Shown: positions 28,822-36,846 of the stretch, one piece after another
Numbering within the stretch: position 1 is the first letter of the stretch
How the letters are laid out: each line of letters begins with the position of its first letter
Assembly (NCBI RefSeq): GCF_003112515.1
Contig: NZ_BEVZ01000002.1
Location: 1,178,001 to 1,242,000, forward strand
Direction: 5' to 3'
Source of the DNA: Streptomyces fragilis
GTDB taxonomy: Bacteria > Actinomycetota > Actinomycetes > Streptomycetales > Streptomycetaceae
DNA length: 64,000 bases
Notes under the pieces: generated by a model
The model's input: only the letters and a program-made list of their open reading frames with translations
Databases searched by the model: none
What the model was told of the DNA's origin: nothing
Translations under genes and position numbers: made by a program

Positions 28822-29384
28822 GCCGCGCCGCCGTCCCCGGCCTGCCGAGCCGGTACCCGATCGGCGCCCAGCTGCCCGCCCTGTACGCCGACGACGACTT
28901 CGCGCAGCGGTTCACGGCCGGCCTCGACACCGTGCTCGCCCCGGTGTTCGCGACCCTGGACAACCTGGCCGCCTACCTCGACCCCCAGGTGGCCCCGGAC
29001 GACTTCCTGGCCTGGCTGGCGTCCTGGGTCGGTGTCGTCGACGACCCGCGGCGGCCACTGCAACTGCGGCGTGAGGCGGTGTCCCGCGCCGTGGAGCTGC
29101 ACCGGTGGCGCGGTACGGCGCGCGGGCTGGTCGAGGGCCTGCGGCTCGCGCTGGGCGTGGACGCCGAGGTGACCGGGGGCGGCGGCGCGGCCTGGTCCGC
29201 GACTCCCGGAGCCGCCCTGCCTGCCCACGAGCCCGCCGGGCCCCTGGTCCGCGTCCGGCCGGGCCGCGACGAGGCACGGATCGACCCGGACCGGGTCCAC
29301 CGGATCGTCCGGGCCATGTGCCCGGTGCACACCGTCTGCCGGGTGGAGATCCTCCCCGGCCCACCCACCGACGAAGAGAGGTGA
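28818..29384 (+). CDS. cis12: Baseplate protein, tail protein I-like (Cis12)
   Basis: 188 residues, ATG overlapping the previous stop by four bases. Motifs SRYPIGAQLPALYADDDFAQ, LDTVLAPVFATLDNLAAYLD and DDFLAWLASWVGVVDDPRRP belong to the phage tail P2 gpI-like proteins used as Cis12 in CIS loci. The short length agrees with actinobacterial versions. The C-terminal RIVRAMCPVHTVCRVEI is conserved in type. It completes the baseplate wedge with Cis11. No fibre-binding extension was seen. Confidence 0.9.
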   Translation: MSRAAVPGLPSRYPIGAQLPALYADDDFAQRFTAGLDTVLAPVFATLDNLAAYLDPQVAPDDFLAWLASWVGVVDDPRRPLQLRREAVSRAVELHRWRGTARGLVEGLRLALGVDAEVTGGGGAAWSATPGAALPAHEPAGPLVRVRPGRDEARIDPDRVHRIVRAMCPVHTVCRVEILPGPPTDEER

Positions 29385-29389
29385 CGCCC

Positions 29390-30739
29390 ATGCGCGCGTG
29401 TCCCTCGTGCGGGGCGCTCAACGGCCCCACGGACGACTTCTGCGGCAACTGCGGCGCCTACCTGGGCTGGTCGGACCCGACGCCTGCCCCGGGCGGGTCC
29501 CCCGCGGCGTCGGAACCGCCCACCGCGCCGCCGGAAGCCGTTCCGTCCGCCCCTGTGCCGTCGTCCGCCCCGGGGCCCTCGGCTGCTCCCGAATCCCCGG
29601 CGGCCCCTGCGCCGCCGGGGGCGGTCGAGCCGTCCGCGTCCCCTGAGCCGTCGGGGGCGGTCGAGCCGTCAGCCGCTCCTGAGCCGTCCGCCGCCACACC
29701 GGCGGACGCGGCCGCGCGGCCTCCCGCACACCCTCCCGCCGCCGGCGACGGCGAGACTCCCAGCCCCCGCACGACTCCCTCCGCCACGCCGCCGCAGCCC
29801 TCAGCCTCCCGTCCTGCCGCATCCACCACTGGATCACGGCCCCCGTCCGTCCCGTCTGCCCCCTCCGCGCCGGCGGCCGGCGCCCCCGGCGCGACGACGC
29901 CCGATGCTGTTCCACCCGTGGCCCCCGTGGCCCGCGTTGCGCCCGTTGCCCCCGTGCCGCCGCCCATCCGGCCCGTCCGCCCCGCGAAGGCCGTGGCCCC
30001 GCGCCCCGCCGTACGCCCGGTGGCGGCGGCGGACGCGGAGGAAGGCGCGCCCTGCCCCGCGTGCGGCGCGCTCAACGCGCCCGGCCGCCGGTTCTGCCGC
30101 CGCTGCGCGACGCTGCTGAACCCCGCGGAAAAGCCCGTTCCGTTGCCGTGGTGGCGGACCGTGTGGCCGCTGCGCCGCCGGGTGCGAGCCGGCTCGGGCC
30201 GGATGGCACGCCTCCTGGTCGTCCTGGCCGTGGTGTCGGCCCTGTGCGCGGGCGGCTTCCTGCTGCTGCCCGCCGGACGGGCCCTCGTCGAGGACACCCG
30301 GGACAAGCTCGGCAAGTCCAAGCCCGTGACCCCCGTGACCGTCGAGGCGGACGCCGAGACGGCCCGGCACCCGGCGACCAACACCACCGACGGGCTGAGC
30401 AACCGCTACTGGGGCGCGCCGGCCCCCGGTTCCTCGGTGACCTACACCTTCCGCAAGCCCTTCCGCTTCGTCGACCTGATCGTCACCAACGGCCCGTCCA
30501 AGAACCCGGAGTCCTACCCGCGGCAGGCCCGCGCGCTCCGGCTGGACCTGGAGGTGACGACGAAGGACGGTGAGCGGCACCACAAGGAACTCACCCTCAG
30601 TGACAAGCCGGGCCCGCAGACCTTCCCCGTCCGCGTCAGCGATACGAAGAAGGTCCGCCTCACCCTGCGTTCACCCGTCGGCCTGACCGAGGGCCGCCAC
30701 CTCGCCCTGGCGGAGGTGGAGTTCTTCGCCCGAAGCTGA
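29390..30739 (+). CDS. Zinc-ribbon membrane protein with NADase-type glycan-binding-like C-terminus
   Basis: 449 residues, ATG at 29390 five bases after Cis12. A zinc ribbon comes first (Cys 4, 7, 18, 21; CPSCG and CGNCG), then 170 residues of Pro/Ala/Ser linker, then a second zinc ribbon near 221-240 (CPACG, CRRC). A basic patch precedes one membrane helix (about 270-290). The C-terminal 135 residues form a discoidin-like beta domain (HPATNTTDGLSNRYWGAPAP). It should face both sides of the membrane: zinc ribbons in the cytoplasm, binding domain outside. As the last gene of the CIS operon, it might dock particles at the membrane. That is an inference. Confidence 0.85.
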   Translation: MRACPSCGALNGPTDDFCGNCGAYLGWSDPTPAPGGSPAASEPPTAPPEAVPSAPVPSSAPGPSAAPESPAAPAPPGAVEPSASPEPSGAVEPSAAPEPSAATPADAAARPPAHPPAAGDGETPSPRTTPSATPPQPSASRPAASTTGSRPPSVPSAPSAPAAGAPGATTPDAVPPVAPVARVAPVAPVPPPIRPVRPAKAVAPRPAVRPVAAADAEEGAPCPACGALNAPGRRFCRRCATLLNPAEKPVPLPWWRTVWPLRRRVRAGSGRMARLLVVLAVVSALCAGGFLLLPAGRALVEDTRDKLGKSKPVTPVTVEADAETARHPATNTTDGLSNRYWGAPAPGSSVTYTFRKPFRFVDLIVTNGPSKNPESYPRQARALRLDLEVTTKDGERHHKELTLSDKPGPQTFPVRVSDTKKVRLTLRSPVGLTEGRHLALAEVEFFARS

Positions 30740-30765
30740 TCCCGGCCGTGCGCTGCGGGCCGGGA
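30740..30765. terminator. Bidirectional hairpin between the CIS operon and the phospholipase D-like gene
   Basis: TCCCGGCC, a 10-base loop and GGCCGGGA start directly after the stop codon of the zinc-ribbon gene and end five bases from the end of the convergent gene. Confidence 0.6.
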
Positions 30766-30769
30766 ACGC

Positions 30770-32074
30770 CTATTCCAGGGCCTGCCTCGGATCGATCGGA
30801 ATCTCGCGTGCCGTGTTCTCGGCGCGCTGCTCGGCGCCCGACTCCCGTGCCACGGTCCCACAGCACCGGTCGTACTGCTTCTGCCAGTCCGCCATGAACG
30901 CGTCGTAACTGGACCGGCCGACCAGCTTCAGGTCCGACTCGTCGTTGTGCCAGACGCCGTTGCTCGTCCAGTTCGCGGAGCCGACGAACACGATCCGGGA
31001 GTCGACCGCACCCGCGTAACCGCCGCTGACCATCATGTACTTGTCGTGCGTGTAGTGCAGGGCGTTGCCGTTGGCGTCGGTGCCGCGGGTGGTGTCGTGC
31101 ACCTCGATGTTCGGCCGGTCCTTCAGGTAGTTCTGCACGCTGCTGTCGACCTGGCCGGCGGTGAGGAGTATGCGGATCCTGACGCCGGTTCGTGCCAGGC
31201 TCACCAGCTTCTTCGGCAGCTCCAGATAGTTCCGGTCACCCGGCTGCCCGTGAGAGGTCCACTGGAACATGGCGATGTTGATCGTGGCAGGTGACTCGAC
31301 GTTGTTCAGGAAGTCGACCCAGGTGTCGCTGCCGGTACGCGCCTTGGGCCACTGGTAGGAGGGTGGGCTCAGTGTCCTGGCGGACCGGCCGCTGGTGGAG
31401 TTGTAGTAGTCGGGCGCCAGCGGGCCCGGGCCGTTGAGCGCCCCCCTGGCCATGGCGGTGAAGTAGCGGACGTAGGAGTTGTACAGGTCGACGTTGCCCT
31501 TGACGGTGGCGCTGCTGTTCCACGCGGTATGCGCCTGGGCGGGGGTGGGGTTGGCGCTGCTGACGGTCACGGTCCTGTTCGCGTCGCTCCCGCCGCTGAG
31601 CATGTAGAACTTCGCGTGCAGGGAGGAGCCGGAATAGTGGGTCAGGCAGCCGCCCGGGCACAGCGCGGCGAAGCTGGAGGCTCGCGGGTCGTTGCCCAAC
31701 TCGGTGACCATCGACTGCCAGACCGCGTTGTCGCTGTGATGGTCCATCAGTGCCTTGACGACGACGCCGCGCCGGTGCGCGGCGATCAGGGCGTTGGCGA
31801 ACTCCGGGCCGGGCTGCGTGCTGCCGATCGAGTACATGGCGACGCGTATGGTCTGCCCGCAACCAGCGCTGTTGATCGATTCGATGATCGGGCCCATGAC
31901 GTTCATCCGGGCGTCGGGGTCCTCCGGGTCGTTGAAGCGAGGTCCGGGGCTCGAGGTGAACGTCCGGGACTCGCAGCTGAGCGGAGTCCTGGCCTTCTTG
32001 ACCGCCGCGTGTGCCGTTGTCGGCGACAACGCGGTGACGACCAGCGCGGTGATCAACGCGAGCGTTCGCTTCAT
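30770..32074 (-). CDS. Secreted phospholipase D-fold protein
   Basis: 434 residues with a Sec signal peptide (KRTLALITALVVTALSPTTA, then HAA cleavage). Two HxK motifs are visible: LHAKFYMLSGG (His 153, Lys 155) and THDKYMMVSGG (about 344-350), each followed by an SAN segment (VSSANPT, VGSANWTSNG). This is the two-lobe phospholipase D fold, so it could be a phospholipase or a nuclease outside the cell. Several Cys near CPGGCLTHYSGSS suggest disulfides. It is convergent to the CIS operon and has its own promoter region, so a link to the CIS is not implied by transcription. Confidence 0.88.
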   Translation of the reverse strand: MKRTLALITALVVTALSPTTAHAAVKKARTPLSCESRTFTSSPGPRFNDPEDPDARMNVMGPIIESINSAGCGQTIRVAMYSIGSTQPGPEFANALIAAHRRGVVVKALMDHHSDNAVWQSMVTELGNDPRASSFAALCPGGCLTHYSGSSLHAKFYMLSGGSDANRTVTVSSANPTPAQAHTAWNSSATVKGNVDLYNSYVRYFTAMARGALNGPGPLAPDYYNSTSGRSARTLSPPSYQWPKARTGSDTWVDFLNNVESPATINIAMFQWTSHGQPGDRNYLELPKKLVSLARTGVRIRILLTAGQVDSSVQNYLKDRPNIEVHDTTRGTDANGNALHYTHDKYMMVSGGYAGAVDSRIVFVGSANWTSNGVWHNDESDLKLVGRSSYDAFMADWQKQYDRCCGTVARESGAEQRAENTAREIPIDPRQALE

Positions 32075-32281
32075 CCATGGACCTTTCTCCGGGCTTCTCC
32101 ACGACGGCGAGTCGGGGTGCTTGACGTTCTACCCACAGTTGGCGGTGTTCGCCCCGAACGTCGGGTGGGCGTCGTGCGCGGCCCGGCTCCGCCGAGTGAG
32201 GGGGCACTTGCCCCAGGCGGCGGCTCGCCACCGGGTCGTTGACGTGCGGCGGGGGCCCGGATAGGTTCGACTGGAACAATA

Positions 32282-32305
32282 ATTCTAGAGTGGTCGCTCC
32301 AGTGC
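32282..32305 (+). promoter_or_regulatory. Operator-like element upstream of the SDR gene, shared with the mhp operon
   Basis: The sequence ATTCTAGAGTGGTCGCTCCA, continuing GTGC, lies about 90 bases before the SDR start. It aligns in the same orientation with the element before the mhp operon (ATTCTAGAACGTCGCTTC). ATTCTAGA and GTCGCT are identical, and the spacer here is one base longer. The rest of the 300-base gap from 32075 shows no gene. Confidence 0.6.
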
Positions 32306-32374
32306 TGGAACCGCGCAGACGTCGGCCACGTCGGCGGCCCGGCCGGACCCACCCCGAGTGCAGGAGCAGGCAGC

Positions 32375-33085
32375 ATGACCGACGTGTCCCCCACAGCCCT
32401 CGTGATCGCCGGCAGCAGCGGCATCGGTGCCGCCTCGGCGCGGGAACTGGCCGGCCGCGGGCACCGCGTGGCGGTGCTCGCCCGTGGTGAGGGGGCCGCC
32501 GAGTTGGCCGCGGAGCTCGGCGGCCTCGCCCTCCGGGGCGACTACACCGAGGCCGGGGTGATCGAGGCGGCCGTCGCGCAGGTGGTCTCCGCCTGGGGCC
32601 GCTTGGACGTGCTGGTCAACAGCGCGGGCCACGGCCCCAAAGGACGGCTCGAGGACCTGACCGAGCAGGACCTCGCCGTCGGATTCGACCTGTACTTCTA
32701 CAACGTGGTGCGGGCCTGTCGCGCCGCGCTGGCACCGATGCGTGCGCAGGGCGGCGGCAGCATCGTCAACATCTCCTCCGCAAGTCCCGGTGAGCCCTCG
32801 CCACGCTTCCCCACGTCGATGGTGGCCCGGGCGGCGATGACGACCTGGACGAAGCTGTGGGCGGACGAGGTCGCCGCGGACGGCATCCGGGTCAACAACG
32901 TGCTCCCCGGATACACCGTCGCCGACCCGCACTCCGTTCCGGCCGAGTGGACCTTCGGGATCCCGCTCGGCAGGGCCGCCTCCCACCAGGAGGTGGCCCG
33001 GACGGTGGCCTTCGTGGCTTGCGACGCCACGTACACCACCGGGCAGAACCTGCGCGTCGACGGCGGACTCACCCGCGGCGTCTGA
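32375..33085 (+). CDS. Short-chain dehydrogenase/reductase without the usual Tyr-x-x-x-Lys
   Basis: 236 residues from the ATG at 32375 (AGGAGCAGG upstream). The cofactor site is IAGSSGIGAASARELAGRG and the NAG-like motif is LVNSAGHGPKG. The Ser of the catalytic triad sits in SIVNISSAS. Where most members have YxxxK, this one reads FPTSMVARAAM, so the Tyr is absent. A Lys follows in TWTKLWADE. The C-terminal end DGGLTRGV is normal. It may be a dihydrodiol-type or ketone reductase of the aromatic pathway, because it shares an operator-like element with the mhp operon. The missing Tyr makes the chemistry uncertain. Confidence 0.85.
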   Translation: MTDVSPTALVIAGSSGIGAASARELAGRGHRVAVLARGEGAAELAAELGGLALRGDYTEAGVIEAAVAQVVSAWGRLDVLVNSAGHGPKGRLEDLTEQDLAVGFDLYFYNVVRACRAALAPMRAQGGGSIVNISSASPGEPSPRFPTSMVARAAMTTWTKLWADEVAADGIRVNNVLPGYTVADPHSVPAEWTFGIPLGRAASHQEVARTVAFVACDATYTTGQNLRVDGGLTRGV

Positions 33086-33100
33086 GACGCCGGAGCGCCG

Positions 33101-33157
33101 GAACGCCCGCGCGGCCTCACCTGGCTTGGAAGGGCCGGTGAGGCCGCGCGGGCGTTC
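33101..33157. terminator. Perfect 21-bp bidirectional terminator between SDR and mhpA
   Basis: The 21-base arm at 33101-33121 (starting GAACGCCCGC) is the exact reverse complement of 33137-33157, with a 15-base loop. It separates two convergent genes. Confidence 0.85.
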
Positions 33158-33176
33158 GGCCCGGTGCGGGTCGGGG

Positions 33177-34790
33177 TCAGAGCACCTGAGCGACCTCGAG
33201 CAGTCGGGCGACGACGTCGTCGAGTTCCTGGGCCAGGCACTCCGCGGCGATCACGTGGTCGGGGCGGACGACGACCGCGCCGACCGGGCGGGCGTCGAAC
33301 CATGCCTGCAGGCCCGACTCGCCGCCCAGGTCGCCGACGACGACGACGCCGGCCGCGGCCCGCTTGCCCGCCCACGGCAGTTGCGCCTTCGGCACCACCT
33401 GCACCAGCCGCGCGCCGAGCCGGTCGAGCGCGGCGCGCCGCGGGGCCGACAGGAAGGCCGTCGGGTCGTTGTTCCAGGTGAGGACGCGCCAGCCCTGCCC
33501 GGTCGCGTCGTCCAGCAGCATCGTGACGCCGTCGGCGTCGGTGGCCGTCGGCTGCGGGAAGATCGTGCCGGCCAGACGCGGCACGTCGCGGGCCGGCAGC
33601 GACTTGGACACCGGCAGCGGGGTGTGCACCAGCACGCCCTCGTCGAACTTCGGCTGCGGCTTGAACGCCTGCCGCTTCTGCGCCTCCCGCTCCTCGGGCG
33701 TGCGGTTGGCGGCGATCCGGTCGCGCTCGGCGGCCTTGACCGGGTCGTGGTCGGTCATCTCCTTCGCCATGCCGAGGGAGACGGCCACCATCTGCCGTAC
33801 GTGGCCCAGCCGTTCGGTCTCGTAGGTGTCGAGCAGGCCGTCGTCGGACAGGCCCTTGACGACGGCGGCCAGTTTCCAGCCGAGGTTGAAGGCGTCGCGG
33901 ATGCCCGAGTTCCAGCCCTGTCCGCCGACGACCGGCATGACGTGGGCGGCGTCGCCGGCGAGGAAGATCCGGCCGTGGCGGAAGCGCCCCGCGACACGGG
34001 CGTGGTGGCGGTAGACGCGGCTGCGGATGATGTCCAGCCTGGACGGGTCGGGCACGTGCGGCGCCAGCAGGCCCAGGACGAAGTCCCTGTTCCCGGCGTC
34101 GGCCTCGGTCTCGTGCTCGAAGAGGGTGAACTCCCAGCGGCGGATCCCGTGGGGCAGCGCGATGGAGGCGTAGCTGCGGGCCGGGTCCCCGCCGAAGACG
34201 GCGTGCGGGGTGCCGATCGGGTCGTTCGCGACGTCGATCACCAGGCCGTCGGTGGGCCGGGTCTCGCCCTCGAAGGAGATGCCCAGACGCTTGCGGGTGG
34301 GGGAGGCCCCGCCCTCGGCGGCGACCACGTAACGGGCGCGCAGCGTCTCGCCACCGGCGAGGGTGGCCACCACGCCCCCGGCGTCCTCGGCCAGGTCGGT
34401 GACCTCGGCGCCGAAACGGGCGGTCGCGTTGGGGAAGCGGTCCAGTCCCCCGAGCAGCACCCGGTCGACCAGCGGCTGCACGAAGCCGTTCCGGCGCGGC
34501 CAGCCGAACTCCCGGGTCGTCGGGTTGACTTCGGACAGGATCGTCCGGTCCCCGTTGACCATGTAGATCTTCTGGTCGGGGATCGTGTGGGGGAGGACCT
34601 GGTCGACGAGACCGGCGGTCTGCATGGTGCGCAGCGCCTCGTCGTCGATGCCCACGGCCCGCGGGTAGTCGATGAGTTCGTGCTCCCGCTCGACGACGAG
34701 GACGTTCACGCCCTGCTGCCCGAGCAGGTTGGCCAGGGTGAGGCCGACGGGGCCGGCGCCGACGACGAGAACGTCGCACGTGACGGTCAT
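33177..34790 (-). CDS. mhpA: FAD-dependent 3-(3-hydroxyphenyl)propionate hydroxylase-like monooxygenase
   Basis: 537 residues from the ATG at 34790 (GGGAG upstream). The FAD Rossmann motif is VVGAGPVGLTLANLLGQQG (about 8-26). The second FAD motif is GRIFLAGDAAHVMPVVGGQG, and the pathway-specific hydroxylation region reads GWPRRNGFVQPLVDRVLL. The C-terminal thioredoxin-like part is present. MhpA hydroxylates the phenol ring ortho to an existing hydroxyl to give a catechol using NADH and O2. The gene order here (mhpA, aldolase, mhpD, mhpC, mhpB, transporter) supports this substrate class. It is the last gene of the leftward mhp operon; its first four bases overlap the aldolase stop. Confidence 0.88.
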   Translation of the reverse strand: MTVTCDVLVVGAGPVGLTLANLLGQQGVNVLVVEREHELIDYPRAVGIDDEALRTMQTAGLVDQVLPHTIPDQKIYMVNGDRTILSEVNPTTREFGWPRRNGFVQPLVDRVLLGGLDRFPNATARFGAEVTDLAEDAGGVVATLAGGETLRARYVVAAEGGASPTRKRLGISFEGETRPTDGLVIDVANDPIGTPHAVFGGDPARSYASIALPHGIRRWEFTLFEHETEADAGNRDFVLGLLAPHVPDPSRLDIIRSRVYRHHARVAGRFRHGRIFLAGDAAHVMPVVGGQGWNSGIRDAFNLGWKLAAVVKGLSDDGLLDTYETERLGHVRQMVAVSLGMAKEMTDHDPVKAAERDRIAANRTPEEREAQKRQAFKPQPKFDEGVLVHTPLPVSKSLPARDVPRLAGTIFPQPTATDADGVTMLLDDATGQGWRVLTWNNDPTAFLSAPRRAALDRLGARLVQVVPKAQLPWAGKRAAAGVVVVGDLGGESGLQAWFDARPVGAVVVRPDHVIAAECLAQELDDVVARLLEVAQVL

Positions 34791-35575
34791 GAGGTGCTCC
34801 CAGTGGATCGTGCCGACTCCAGTGCGGCGATGGTGTCCGCGAACGCGCGGTTCAGCAGGACGAGGTCGATGCCGAGTGCGACGTAGTCGACGAGGCCGTC
34901 GGCGAGCAGCGCGGCCGTGTGGTCCGGCCGGCCGGAGTAGATGCCGAGGGTGACGCCGTGCGCGGTGGTCACCTCGCGCAGGTGGGCCATCGCCTCGCGG
35001 ACGGGGCCGTCCTCCCAGTCGCCGCGGCCGGGCAGGCCGAAGGAGACGGCCAGGTCGGCCGGGCCGATGTAGACCGAGTCCAGGCCCTCGGTGGCGATGA
35101 TCTCCTCGGCGCGGTCGAGGCCTGCCCTGGTCTCGATCTGGGCGACGGCGGACACCGCCCGGTTGCCGGCCGCGGTGTACGAGTCGCCCGGGTCGTCGGC
35201 GTCGACCGGGTACAGGGCTGGCCGGGACGGGCCCAGGCTGCGGTTGCCGAGCGGCGGGTACTTGACGGCGGCGACCAGGGCCTCGGCCTGGGACCGGGAC
35301 TCGACGGTGGGGGCGACGATGCCGCGGGCCCCGCTGTCGAGCAGCCGCAGGATCGGGGACGGATCCAGCGAGCCGACGCGCGCGTACGCGTACGCGTTGT
35401 CGCGGGGGATCGAGCGGAGGATCCCGCAGGCCGCCTCGAGCCCGAGTTCGCCGTGCTGGAGGTCGAGGACCACCCCGTCGTACCCGGCGGCCGCGGCCCA
35501 CTCGGGCAGGGAGAACGAGGGCACCGACTGGTGGTACAGAACGGGACCGCGCCCGCCCAGGGCCGACTGCTTCAT
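34787..35575 (-). CDS. HpaI/HpcH-family class II aldolase
   Basis: 262 residues from the ATG at 35575. It has the HpcH/HpaI barrel signatures YDGVVLDLQHGELGLEAACG, GIVAPTVESRSQAEALVAAV and the metal-binding Glu in VAQIETRAGLDRAEEI. YIGPADLAVSFGLPG is also typical. The family splits 4-hydroxy-2-oxoacids into pyruvate and an aldehyde. In the standard mhp pathway this step is done by MhpE (HOA lyase), so here the aldolase appears to be replaced by an unrelated enzyme. No acetaldehyde dehydrogenase (MhpF) is in the cluster. Confidence 0.88.
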   Translation of the reverse strand: MKQSALGGRGPVLYHQSVPSFSLPEWAAAAGYDGVVLDLQHGELGLEAACGILRSIPRDNAYAYARVGSLDPSPILRLLDSGARGIVAPTVESRSQAEALVAAVKYPPLGNRSLGPSRPALYPVDADDPGDSYTAAGNRAVSAVAQIETRAGLDRAEEIIATEGLDSVYIGPADLAVSFGLPGRGDWEDGPVREAMAHLREVTTAHGVTLGIYSGRPDHTAALLADGLVDYVALGIDLVLLNRAFADTIAALESARSTGSTS

Positions 35576-36051
35576 CGCGCCGTCCCCTCCCGTCCGGCCA
35601 GCCGCGCGGCGTGCGCGGCGGCCGCCCGGCCGCCGAAGACGGGTACGACCTCGCGGCGGGCGAACAGCCAACGGCCGTCGACCCTGCGGTAGCGCTCGCG
35701 GAACTCGCCGACGGAGGCGGGCTGCGTCTGCGGCTCGTTGGTGTCGCGGAAGGTGACGTACTGGACGGTGCCCTCGACCTCGTCGCCGTCCCGCACCAGG
35801 CGGATCCCGCCGATGTGGTGGCGGCCGACGATGTCGGTCTGCCGGGCCCGTCGTGCGCCCCACTCCTTCATCGCCTCGCGGTCCATGTCGCCCATCGGGC
35901 CGACGGAGACGCCGTCCTCGGTGTACAGCTCCCAGGTGGTGTCTGCCCGGTCGTGGTCCAGGCGGTACAGCATCTCGGCGATGAGCTGCTCGATCTCGAC
36001 GCGGGTGGCCACGTCGACGGGGCGGTGTTCGCGGTGGTCGCTCACGGCCAC
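35572..36051 (-). CDS. NTF2/SnoaL-like small protein
   Basis: 159 residues from a GTG directly after the mhpD stop (a second GTG two codons in is possible). The pattern VEIEQLIAEMLYRLDHDRAD, then TWELYTEDGVSVGPMGDMD and GRWLFARREVVPVFGG, is that of nuclear-transport-factor-2-like proteins. These include ring-hydroxylating dioxygenase small subunits, isomerases and dehydratases. Sequence alone does not choose between them. Encoded between mhpD and the aldolase and coupled to both. Confidence 0.8.
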   Translation of the reverse strand: MAVSDHREHRPVDVATRVEIEQLIAEMLYRLDHDRADTTWELYTEDGVSVGPMGDMDREAMKEWGARRARQTDIVGRHHIGGIRLVRDGDEVEGTVQYVTFRDTNEPQTQPASVGEFRERYRRVDGRWLFARREVVPVFGGRAAAAHAARLAGREGTAR

Positions 36052-36846
36052 TCAGCCTTTCGAGTCCGCGGTCGCGACGACGCGACCGAGTCCGGTGATG
36101 GTGGCGACGCACTCGACGTCGGCGGGCCACGGCTCGATGAAGCCGATGGACCCGGACAGCAGCACTTCGCCGGCCCGCAGCGGCTCGCCCGTGCCGATGG
36201 CGGTCCCGGCGAGCCAGACGATGGCGTTGACCGGGTCGCCGAGCACGTTGCTGCCGACGCCGCGGGTGATCTCCTTGCCGGCGCCGGTGATGACCAGTTC
36301 GGCCTGGGCCAGGTCGACCTCGCCGTAGGCGTGCCGTTCCTCGCCGAGGACGACGCCGCTGCAGCCGGCGTTGTCGGCGATGGTGTCGACGATCTGCCCG
36401 ACCGACCCGCCGTAGCGGAAGTCGACCACCTCGAACGCGGGGGTCACGTAGTCGACGGCCGCCTCGACGCACTCGCGGGTGGCCTCGAGGACGTCGCTCC
36501 TGAGGACGAAGGCGACCTCGGCCTCGATGAGCAGGTTGTTGTACCGCGACAGCGGCAGGCGGACGCCCGAGGCGTGCACCATGTCGTCGTGGATGATCCC
36601 GTAGTCGGGCTCGTCGATGCCGACGCGCTGCTGGACGAGGGCGTTGGTCAGCCCGACCTTGCGGCCGACCCGCCGGACGCCCAGCTCCCGCTCGCGCAGC
36701 GCGGCGAACTCGGCGGAGATCGCGTAGGCGGCACCGAGGTCGCGCTCGGGGAGCCGGGGACTCACGTACGGCACGGTGCGGACGTCGCGCTGTGCCTCGA
36801 ACAACTCGCGCGCGATCCGGGCGACGGTCTCCTGGTCGACGCTCAC
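36052..36846 (-). CDS. mhpD: 2-keto-4-pentenoate hydratase
   Basis: 264 residues from a GTG at 36846 that overlaps the mhpC stop by four bases. It matches MhpD/fumarylacetoacetate-hydrolase-fold hydratases: GRKVGLTNALVQQRVGIDEP, DYGIIHDDMVHASG, LLIEAEVAFVLRSD with metal-binding Glu residues, and AFEVVDFRYGGS. It adds water to 2-hydroxypenta-2,4-dienoate to give 4-hydroxy-2-oxovalerate, the substrate of the aldolase encoded next to it. Confidence 0.92.
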   Translation of the reverse strand: MSVDQETVARIARELFEAQRDVRTVPYVSPRLPERDLGAAYAISAEFAALRERELGVRRVGRKVGLTNALVQQRVGIDEPDYGIIHDDMVHASGVRLPLSRYNNLLIEAEVAFVLRSDVLEATRECVEAAVDYVTPAFEVVDFRYGGSVGQIVDTIADNAGCSGVVLGEERHAYGEVDLAQAELVITGAGKEITRGVGSNVLGDPVNAIVWLAGTAIGTGEPLRAGEVLLSGSIGFIEPWPADVECVATITGLGRVVATADSKG

